DNA of 5,979 nt from Robiginitomaculum sp. (lineage in GTDB: Bacteria > Pseudomonadota > Alphaproteobacteria > Caulobacterales > Maricaulaceae): the NCBI GenBank assembly GCA_002733735.2, contig NVWT02000016.1, positions 25,245 to 31,223 on the forward strand, read 5' to 3'. This document shows, piece after piece, positions 1-5,839 of this stretch (within the stretch, counting starts at the first letter, position 1; every line of letters starts with the position of its first letter). The position numbers were made by a program, and so were the translations under genes. The notes beneath the pieces were generated by a model. The model made no database searches, was not told the origin of the DNA, and saw only the letters and a program-made list of their open reading frames with translations.

Positions 1-20
1 CCCTTTATAAACTCAAGAGC

Positions 21-35
21 CTTGTGCTTCACAAG
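21..35. repeat. Short perfect inverted repeat (6-bp stem, 3-base loop)
   Basis: CTTGTG (21-26) and CACAAG (30-35) are exact reverse complements around a CTT loop. No T-run follows on either strand, so it does not look like a Rho-independent terminator. It lies in the part of the window edge that may still be coding, so the symmetry could be chance. Confidence 0.35.
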
Positions 36-169
36 ACAAATAAAGTTTTGACCGTCACCGTCATATCCTGAGCTTTCTCAAAAACATGTATCTTGACCCT
101 AGGCATCAGAAAACAACGTGTTATAAACGACCTTGTTGAATGTATAATCATCGACCCAAAAAGCTTTAG

Positions 170-188
170 TCCCGTGCTTGACACGGGA
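170..188. repeat. Intergenic palindromic element with CTTGA loop
   Basis: TCCCGTG (170-176) and CACGGGA (182-188) pair perfectly as a 7-bp stem around the 5-base loop CTTGA (177-181); a G-T pair (169/189) can extend it by one. Intergenic elements of the general form CCCGnnCTTGAnnCGGG followed by ATC are, to my knowledge, common dispersed repeats in alphaproteobacterial genomes, and this copy also has the trailing ATC (188-190). No U-tract follows directly, so a terminator role is not favoured. Calling it a repeat rests on family resemblance, as only one copy is visible here. Confidence 0.55.
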
Positions 189-253
189 TCAGAACCGATT
201 TTTGGACAAGTTGGTGGATTGCAAAGAGAAAATATATTAAAAATAGGGTTTAG

Positions 254-280
254 TTCAGTATTTTTAGTGTATTATATAAT
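254..280 (+). promoter_or_regulatory. Weak candidate promoter for the DUF3576 gene
   Basis: A perfect -10 hexamer TATAAT lies at 275-280 in an AT-rich stretch, about 43 bases before the chosen start codon. The best -35 candidate is TTCAGT (254-259), which is poor and only 15 bases away. A start near 287 would give a leader of about 36 bases. AT-rich DNA yields TATAAT easily by chance, so this is tentative. A second TATAAT at 143-148 also lacks a good -35. Confidence 0.25.
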
Positions 281-307
281 TACTTATTACACATGTCCGT
301 TATTATT

Positions 308-311
308 GGAG
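308..311 (+). promoter_or_regulatory. Ribosome binding site deciding the DUF3576 start
   Basis: GGAG lies 5 bases before an in-frame GTG (317) and 11 bases before the in-frame ATG (323). An earlier ATG at 293 lies upstream of this site and has no Shine-Dalgarno of its own. The site therefore argues for a start at 317 or 323. The two products differ only by two residues (fMet-Lys) at the front of the signal peptide. Confidence 0.5.
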
Positions 312-322
312 TATTGGTGAAA

Positions 323-778
323 ATGTCATCTAAGTTTGGTCTTGTTTTCCTAGTCATTACATCTTTGGCGCTAACAGCTTGCGCTCAAACCGGCCAAGCG
401 CTCAGCAGTGTGCCAAACCCCTTTGCTGGCTCTGATAAGCCTACAGAAGTCGCGGGTATCGGAGTAAACAGTTTTTTGTGGCGCGCCTCACTTGAAACCC
501 TTGACTTTATGCCGCTGGATTCTGCAGATCCGTATGGTGGTGTTATTATAACCGACTGGCACTCTAGTAATACTGCGCCGAATGAGCGCTTTAAAGCTAC
601 GGTTTATATTCTTGATACCCGGCTTCGTGCGGATGGAATAAAGGTTTCGATTTTTAAACAAACTAAAGACGAAAATGGAAACTGGGTCACCTCTGGCGTT
701 GACCCGGATACAGGGATTCAAATTGAAAACTCGATTTTATCTCGTGCAAGAGAGCTTAGAATTCGCACGCTACGCTAA
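323..778 (+). CDS. DUF3576 family lipoprotein
   Basis: A small predicted lipoprotein of 151 residues. From ATG 323 the N-terminus is a classic type II signal: a short n-region with Lys4, a hydrophobic stretch (about 5-17), and lipobox L17-T18-A19-C20, so Cys20 is the expected lipidated residue. Ala follows the Cys and there is no Asp at +2, which would favour sorting to the outer membrane by Lol rules. The mature part matches my memory of DUF3576: GVNSFLWRASLETL (47-60), then SADPYGG (67-73) and IITDW, then PNERFKATVYILD. The family's role is unknown to me. Its position just ahead of leuS-lptE is what I recall from other alphaproteobacteria, and with an LPS-assembly lipoprotein in the same gene set an envelope role is a reasonable inference only. 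The longer start at 293 would put ten extra residues before the signal and has no ribosome binding site; GTG 317 is a realistic alternative. Confidence 0.88.
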   Translation: MSSKFGLVFLVITSLALTACAQTGQALSSVPNPFAGSDKPTEVAGIGVNSFLWRASLETLDFMPLDSADPYGGVIITDWHSSNTAPNERFKATVYILDTRLRADGIKVSIFKQTKDENGNWVTSGVDPDTGIQIENSILSRARELRIRTLR

Positions 779-810
779 AACAACGCTATGCAAGCACCGC
801 CAACTCGATC

Positions 811-830
811 CCGACGAAAGTAACCGTCGG
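811..830 (+). other. Possible stem-loop between the DUF3576 gene and leuS
   Basis: CCGACG (811-816) and CGTCGG (825-830) pair perfectly around an 8-base loop, 20 bases before the leuS start codon. No T-run follows, so it is not a standard terminator. It could be an RNA processing or stability element, or chance. Nothing like a T-box or a leucine-rich leader peptide is visible in this 72-base gap. Confidence 0.3.
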
Positions 831-850
831 CCAGAACCACAGGCTGTCAC

Positions 851-3418
851 ATGACCCAATACCCACACCTGTCTATTGAAAAAAAATGGCAAGACGCTTG
901 GGAAAAAAATGAATGTTTCATAGCTAAAGCACCAAAACCGGGACAAAAAAAAGCCTACGTCCTTGAAATGTTTCCTTATCCATCTGGGCGATTACATATG
1001 GGTCATGTGCGCAACTATGCCCTAGGCGATGTTGTTGCTCGATACAAACGCGCTAACGGTTATGCTGTTTTACATCCAATGGGCTGGGATGCCTTTGGTC
1101 TTCCAGCAGAAAACGCGGCGATAAAACACAATACGCAACCAAAATCGTGGACGTATAAAAACATCTCTGCAATGCGCGAACAGCTTAAATCCCTTGGGTT
1201 TTCTTTGGACTGGAGCCGGGAGTTTGCTACTTGTGACCCTGAGTATTATTCGCAGCAGCAAAAAATATTTCTTAAATTCTTTGAAAACGACCTTGTTTAC
1301 CGCAAAAGCTCCCGCGTTAACTGGGATCCGGTGGAAAACTCGGTATTAGCCAACGAACAAGTTGTTGATGGGCGCGGTTGGCGATCAGGCGCTTTAGTAG
1401 AAACAAGACAGCTTAATCAATGGTTTTTTAGAATTACCAAATACTCGACAGATTTATTAGATGGCCTTTCAGAGCTAGATAACTGGCCGGAAAAAGTAAA
1501 AACAATGCAAACCAACTGGATCGGTAAATCTCACGGTGCAAAGGTTTGCTTTACAATAACAAACACCAGCCAAAAACAACAAAACATTGAAGTGTTTACT
1601 ACCCGTCCAGACACTTTATTTGGCGCCAGTTTTGTAGCCCTTTCACCAGAACACCCTTTATCTTCTGAATTAGCTAAAAACAATCCAAAAATTGACGCCT
1701 TTATACGCAAATGCGCACAATTAGGCACATCGGAAGAAACCATAGAACGAGCTGAGAAATCAGGCGTTGACACCGGTCTAATCGTTACTCACCCGTTTGA
1801 TAAAACCAAGACACTTCAGGTTTGGATCGCCAACTTTGTGTTGATGGGCTATGGAACAGGTGCAATTTTCGGCTGCCCAGCTGGAGATCAAAGAGATTTA
1901 GATTTTGCCAGAAAATATGACCTTGCCGTCTTACCTGTCGTGTTGCCAGAAGGGAAAAGTGCCGACCAATACCAAATTGCCAACAAAGCATGGACCGGAA
2001 CAGGAACTTTATTTAATTCCGACTTTCTAAATGGTTTGAGCGTCGAAGAAGCAATTAAAGTAGCTCTTTCAAAACTTAAAGAGCTTGGTGCTGGCGAAAC
2101 AACAACACAATATCGTTTACGTGATTGGGGCGCATCTCGCCAAAGATATTGGGGTTGTCCAATTCCTATTATCCACTGTCATGATTGTGGAATAGTTCCC
2201 GTTCCATTAGCAGACATTCCGGTATTGTTGCCAGATGAGGTCTCGTTCGAAACGCCAGGAAACCCCCTTGACCACCACCCAAACTGGAAACAAACTACCT
2301 GCCCAAAGTGCAAACAAAAGGCCGTTCGGGAAACCGATACACTTGATACCTTTGTTGATAGTTCATGGTATTTTGCTAGATTTTGTTCCCCACGATCCAA
2401 AGACCCTGTCGATTCAGCTCCCGCTAACGCCTGGTTGCCGGTTGATCAATATATTGGTGGCGTAGAACACGCAGTTATGCACCTTTTATATGCTAGGTTT
2501 TTTACTAGGGCGTTAAAAGACTGTGGGTTGCTTGATATAAAAGCCGATGAGCCGTTTGATGGGCTATTTACCCAAGGAATGGTTACCCACGAAACCTATA
2601 AAGACTCAAGCGGTAATTGGGTGGAGCCTGTAAACGTGCTTCGCTCCGACACAGGATTAACAACCAAAGCCGGCAAACCTGTTACAGTCGGTGCAATTGA
2701 GAAAATGTCTAAGTCAAAATTAAACACCGTTGATCCTGCGGTAATTATTGAGAAATATGGCGCTGACGTTGCCAGGTGGTTCGTTTTATCTGATTCTCCA
2801 CCTGATAGAGATGTTCAGTGGACAGAATCTGGACTAGAGGGCGCCGCTCGCTTTGTATCACGGGTTTGGGCTGAAGTGTTGCGCGTTTCCAAAGAGCCTG
2901 TTTTTCCAGAACAAGAAACAACAGATCTCTCAAAGAACCTTATAAAAACAACACATAAAACCATTAAACTTATTTCACAAGACATAGAGGATCTTGGGTT
3001 TAACAGAGCGGTTGCTAGATTATATTCTTTGTTAAATGATATTAAAAAAGCTACCGACAACGATCCTGAACAAATTGCTGCCCGGCGGTTTGCAACGGAG
3101 TCTTTGGTTTTATTATTAGCGCCGTTTGCTCCGCATTTGGCCGAAAGTTGTTGGGAGGCTCTTGGTTGCAAACAATTAGTTGCTATGACAAAATGGCCAG
3201 AGTTCGATGAAAAATGGCTAGAAGAAAAAACCTTAATAATTCCCGTTCAGATTAATGGTAAAAGACGAAGTCAGCTGTCTGTAGCTTTCGGGCTTGATAA
3301 AGCTGTGTTACAAGAACATGCTTTAAAGGATCCGGACATAATTAAGTCTTTGTCCGGCCTTAAAATAGTAAAAGTGATTGTTGTTCCTGATCGAATTATA
3401 AATATTGTGGCGAAGTAA
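851..3418 (+). CDS. leuS: Leucine--tRNA ligase (LeuRS), class Ia
   Basis: Charges tRNA-Leu with leucine in the cytoplasm using ATP. At 855 residues it is the usual bacterial length and appears intact. The catalytic Rossmann fold carries the HIGH signature as HMGH (49-52) within PYPSGRLHMGHVRNY, and the KMSKS loop is exact at 618-622. The CP1 editing domain (roughly 225-415) has the threonine-rich TTRPDT (250-255) and a conserved YGTGA (334-338) followed by DQRD (346-349), where the Asp that anchors the amino group of mischarged amino acids is expected. Two neighbours in that pocket are Gly (333 and 345), where many bacterial enzymes have Asp/Glu and His. Paired cysteines C443/C446 and C484/C487 form a zinc-ribbon insertion, followed by DTFVDSSWYFARF. 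The GGVEHAVMHLLYARF block (536-550) is present. The helical anticodon-binding domain follows KMSKS, and the C-terminal tRNA-binding domain starts near VQINGK (799-804). A weak AGG (841-843) lies 7 bases before ATG. Three A-runs of 7-8 bases fall in the first 35 codons. lptE begins 1 base after the stop. Confidence 0.98.
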   Translation: MTQYPHLSIEKKWQDAWEKNECFIAKAPKPGQKKAYVLEMFPYPSGRLHMGHVRNYALGDVVARYKRANGYAVLHPMGWDAFGLPAENAAIKHNTQPKSWTYKNISAMREQLKSLGFSLDWSREFATCDPEYYSQQQKIFLKFFENDLVYRKSSRVNWDPVENSVLANEQVVDGRGWRSGALVETRQLNQWFFRITKYSTDLLDGLSELDNWPEKVKTMQTNWIGKSHGAKVCFTITNTSQKQQNIEVFTTRPDTLFGASFVALSPEHPLSSELAKNNPKIDAFIRKCAQLGTSEETIERAEKSGVDTGLIVTHPFDKTKTLQVWIANFVLMGYGTGAIFGCPAGDQRDLDFARKYDLAVLPVVLPEGKSADQYQIANKAWTGTGTLFNSDFLNGLSVEEAIKVALSKLKELGAGETTTQYRLRDWGASRQRYWGCPIPIIHCHDCGIVPVPLADIPVLLPDEVSFETPGNPLDHHPNWKQTTCPKCKQKAVRETDTLDTFVDSSWYFARFCSPRSKDPVDSAPANAWLPVDQYIGGVEHAVMHLLYARFFTRALKDCGLLDIKADEPFDGLFTQGMVTHETYKDSSGNWVEPVNVLRSDTGLTTKAGKPVTVGAIEKMSKSKLNTVDPAVIIEKYGADVARWFVLSDSPPDRDVQWTESGLEGAARFVSRVWAEVLRVSKEPVFPEQETTDLSKNLIKTTHKTIKLISQDIEDLGFNRAVARLYSLLNDIKKATDNDPEQIAARRFATESLVLLLAPFAPHLAESCWEALGCKQLVAMTKWPEFDEKWLEEKTLIIPVQINGKRRSQLSVAFGLDKAVLQEHALKDPDIIKSLSGLKIVKVIVVPDRIINIVAK

Positions 3419-3419
3419 T

Positions 3420-3920
3420 ATGAAAAGATTTTTATTACCGTTTTTTTTGTTTTTTTTATTCATGCTTGTGTCTTGTATTGGTTTTACGCCGATTTATTCT
3501 GAAAAAAGTGCCGCCCGCATTGCTTTTAGCGAGGTTCAAATAAGCCCCATATCAGGGCGGGAAGGCTTTGTTTTTACGCAAGAGGTTTTAGAGCGAGGGG
3601 GCATAACCAGCGGTGAAAGCGGAAAATACCAATTACAGGTGAAGTTAACGCCCGCTAGGCGTGGTTTTGGTATTCAAGTTGATAATGTTGCAACTAGGTT
3701 TCAGGTGCAAATGACAGCAAACTGGAGCCTGCTTGATGAGAACGGGAAAACCTTGACCCAAAAAACCTCTACTGGCACCACCTCTTTTGATTCTGGTAGT
3801 AACCCGTACGCTTCGCAAGTAGCTGAAACTGATGCTGAAAATCGCGCCATTTCCATTCTTGCAGATACGATTATAGACCAACTTGGGCATTATTTTTTAA
3901 GTGCTGACAAAAACAAGTGA
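3420..3920 (+). CDS. lptE: LptE-like LPS-assembly lipoprotein
   Basis: Predicted outer-membrane lipoprotein of 166 residues, the partner and plug of the LptD translocon that delivers lipopolysaccharide to the cell surface. The start is ATG 3420, one base after the leuS stop codon. A TTG five codons upstream, inside leuS, would only lengthen the n-region and is not preferred. The signal is very Phe/Leu-rich (residues 4-15) with lipobox L16-V17-S18-C19. After Cys19 comes Ile-Gly-Phe-Thr-Pro-Ile-Tyr, matching the CGFxPLY start of mature alphaproteobacterial LptE proteins with one extra Ile. The C-terminal part has the family pattern SNPYASQVAETDAENRAISI followed by LADTIIDQL. No strong Shine-Dalgarno is seen, so translation probably depends on ribosomes finishing leuS. 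The signal codons contain T8-G-T8 (3441-3457), a slippage-prone tract. The end overlaps holA by GTGA. The assignment rests on sequence pattern plus the leuS-lptE-holA order, which is widespread in proteobacteria. Confidence 0.88.
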   Translation: MKRFLLPFFLFFLFMLVSCIGFTPIYSEKSAARIAFSEVQISPISGREGFVFTQEVLERGGITSGESGKYQLQVKLTPARRGFGIQVDNVATRFQVQMTANWSLLDENGKTLTQKTSTGTTSFDSGSNPYASQVAETDAENRAISILADTIIDQLGHYFLSADKNK

Positions 3921-4954
3921 AGTTTAATTCGGCAGGTTTTGGAAGATTTATAAATAAACCAGACCCTTCTGTTTTTATAATTCTTGTTTACGGAGTTGAT
4001 AGCGGCCAAGTATCTGAAAGAGTTGCTGAAGTTAAACAAGCATGGCTGAACGGGCTAGAAGATGACTTCTCTACAACTATATTTACAACCGGTCAGCTAG
4101 CTAAAGACAATTGTAGCCTTGTTGATGAAATGTCCGCCTACACATTAACCGGCGGATCAAGAGTAATTCATCTAAAGCAGCCAGATATCAGTGACAATAA
4201 AGCCGTCATTTCCGCGTTTAAGGCTTTTTCAAAAAACTCGCCTCCGGTGGCAAAACTGGTAATTGAAGCAGGCACACTACCGCCAACAAACACACTTAGA
4301 AAAACTATTGAGGCGACTAACTCAGGCGCAGCCAGCATGGCTTGTTACCCGGACAGCCCGCAAGAGATAATAAAGAAATGTAAACAAGCCCTTTCTGACG
4401 CTGGGCACTCCATTGAACCAGAAGCTTTAGATTTTCTTGTTGCCTCTATTCCTCCTGATCGAAGGGTATTAACTCTTGAACTAGAGAAACTGCTTTGTTT
4501 TGTTGCCGACAAACCAAAAACACAAATTCAAACCTCAGACATACAGTCTATAGTTTCCGATGCTAGTGACAACTCTTTAGATAAGTTGATATTTGCATGT
4601 ATTGAGGGTCGAAAAACCGATACAGATCATATTTTATTACGAGCCTTGGCCAGCGGTCAAAACCCAGTAATGATTGTTCGGGCGCTTTATCGTTATTTAC
4701 ATCGTATGCATAACGTTATGGCCACAACAAAATCAGGGGTGCCATTTAGTGCGGCTATGTCTAAGTTGCGCCCGCCAGTTTTTATAATGCACAGAGCTTT
4801 GTTTACAAAACATTGTCATAATTGGTCATTAGCCAAACTCGAAATAGCCCTTAATAACGCCCTTGAAACCGAACGATTATTAAAGTCTTCCTCCGGAGTT
4901 GACAATAGCATTATTGGCCGGTTTATACTGGCTACTTCTTCATTAGGTCGTTGA
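3917..4954 (+). CDS. holA: DNA polymerase III subunit delta
   Basis: Delta is the wrench of the clamp loader: it binds and opens the beta sliding clamp so that the complex can load it on primed DNA. The product has 345 residues, the usual length. Supporting blocks are VYGVDSGQVSER (24-35), equivalent to the degenerate nucleotide-site strand that lacks a true P-loop; GGSRVIHLK (79-87); TLRKTIEAT (126-134); DRRVLTLELEKL (181-192), the typical DxRxLxxELEKL of domain II; and LRPPVF (284-289) in the C-terminal collar domain. The start is GTG 3917, overlapping the lptE TGA (3918-3920) as GTGA. No good ribosome binding site precedes it, which fits translational coupling to lptE and low expression of a low-copy replication protein. 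It ends three bases from the end of parB on the other strand. Confidence 0.95.
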   Translation: MKFNSAGFGRFINKPDPSVFIILVYGVDSGQVSERVAEVKQAWLNGLEDDFSTTIFTTGQLAKDNCSLVDEMSAYTLTGGSRVIHLKQPDISDNKAVISAFKAFSKNSPPVAKLVIEAGTLPPTNTLRKTIEATNSGAASMACYPDSPQEIIKKCKQALSDAGHSIEPEALDFLVASIPPDRRVLTLELEKLLCFVADKPKTQIQTSDIQSIVSDASDNSLDKLIFACIEGRKTDTDHILLRALASGQNPVMIVRALYRYLHRMHNVMATTKSGVPFSAAMSKLRPPVFIMHRALFTKHCHNWSLAKLEIALNNALETERLLKSSSGVDNSIIGRFILATSSLGR

Positions 4955-4957
4955 TAA

Positions 4958-5839
4958 TTAAATAGAATTCAAGCGCCGGCACAAATCATCAAGCTGCTCC
5001 AGTGTTTGGTATTCAAGGCGCAAAACCCCTTTTGCCGCTGTTTTTTGTTCAACCTCAACCACCAACCCAAGCGCATCGCTTAGCTGCGCCTCTAGGGCGC
5101 GAGTATCTGGGTCTTTAATTTGCTTACCTTTGCCTTTTTGACTTTTTGTTTCCGGGGCTACCAAACTATCACGAACCAGTTTTTCGGTTTGACGAACACT
5201 TAAACCCACGTCAATCACCCGCCTGGCCAAGGTAGAAGCATCTTTTGCAGATAACAATGCCCGGGCATGACCTGCCGTCAACTCACCCTTAACAAGGTGG
5301 TCTTGTATGTTTTCTGGTAAATCAAGCAAACGCACCGTATTGGCAATGTGTGATCTACTTTTTGCAACAGCTTTTGCCACTTCTTCTTGAGTGTGGTGGA
5401 ACTGCTTCATTAAAATATGATATCCACGCCCCTCTTCTATTGGGTTTAAGTCAACCCGCTGAATATTCTCCACCAACGCAATTTCTGCAACTTCCCGGTC
5501 GGAAAGTTCTCTTACATACACAGGAATATCATGTAGGCCGGCCTGACCGGCAGCTCGCCACCGTCGCTCGCCGGCAACTAATTGATATTTAGTTGTTCCA
5601 ACTATCGGCCGCACAAGAATTGGCTGTAAAACACCCTGTTTCTTTACTGAATCAATCAATTGTTGCATTTTGGCTTCGGCAAAATAACGCCTTGGCTGAT
5701 CAGGGTTTCGTTGTATTAAATCAATCGGTAATGAAACAGACGCTTGGCTTGCGCTACCAGAGCTATCGACCTCTGGAAGTTCACCCAACAATGCAGACAG
5801 GCCACGGCCTAAGCCGCTTTGTTTTCCTGATTTACTCAT
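4958..5839 (-). CDS. parB: Chromosome-partitioning protein ParB (Spo0J family)
   Basis: Centromere-binding CTPase that loads at parS, spreads along DNA as a sliding clamp, and stimulates ParA ATPase to move the origin region. The product has 293 residues, typical for chromosomal ParB. In order: the N-terminal ParA-contacting motif GLGRGLSALLGE (9-20); a low-complexity Ser/Ala linker (25-35); the ParB/Srx domain with RNPDQPRR (44-51); the CTP-binding GERRWRAA (90-97) and ENIQR (124-128) followed by DLNPIEEGRGY; a helix-turn-helix (about 150-172, TQEEVAKAVAKSRSHIANTV) and LTAGHARALL (187-196) in the DNA-binding domain; a Lys-rich linker (231-242); and a C-terminal dimerisation domain (about 245-293). 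All key nucleotide-site residues that I know appear present. The start ATG overlaps the parA stop as ATGA and has a strong AGGAG 7 bases upstream. No palindromic parS was recognised in the window. Confidence 0.97.
   Translation of the reverse strand: MSKSGKQSGLGRGLSALLGELPEVDSSGSASQASVSLPIDLIQRNPDQPRRYFAEAKMQQLIDSVKKQGVLQPILVRPIVGTTKYQLVAGERRWRAAGQAGLHDIPVYVRELSDREVAEIALVENIQRVDLNPIEEGRGYHILMKQFHHTQEEVAKAVAKSRSHIANTVRLLDLPENIQDHLVKGELTAGHARALLSAKDASTLARRVIDVGLSVRQTEKLVRDSLVAPETKSQKGKGKQIKDPDTRALEAQLSDALGLVVEVEQKTAAKGVLRLEYQTLEQLDDLCRRLNSI

Larger units (their letters stand above)
1..322. other. Leader region with no confident gene
   Basis: About 320 bases precede the first supported gene. 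I see no convincing complete coding sequence, tRNA or rRNA. A 75-codon frame at 93-320 opens only with TTG, has no ribosome binding site, and is read through a palindromic repeat, so it is not called. The first 71 bases are open on the + strand (frame starting at base 3, stop TGA at 69-71). The opposite strand is also open from about base 84 to the left edge. The tail of a neighbouring gene may therefore enter here, but neither reading is recognisable. The stretch also holds two perfect inverted repeats (21-35 and 170-188), a tandem 6-mer ACCGTC x2 at 51-62, and an AT-rich stretch at 230-290 suited to a promoter. Confidence 0.6.

Noticed and set aside
92..127. TTGACC (93-98) and TATAAA (122-127) as a promoter
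   Set aside because: The spacer is 23 bases, too long for a normal sigma-70 promoter, and the pair is far from the first gene.
93..320. 75-codon open frame on the + strand, ending just before the DUF3576 gene
   Set aside because: It opens only with TTG, has no ribosome binding site, and reads through the palindromic repeat. Its composition is not protein-like and it overlaps the likely promoter region.
788..823. Tiny ORF of 11 codons between the DUF3576 gene and leuS, considered as a leader peptide
   Set aside because: It contains no leucine codons, no ribosome binding site and no terminator or antiterminator pair, so a leucine-sensing attenuator is not supported.
2815..3171. 118-codon minus-strand frame inside leuS
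   Set aside because: It lies opposite conserved LeuRS coding sequence, with no start signals or recognisable protein features.
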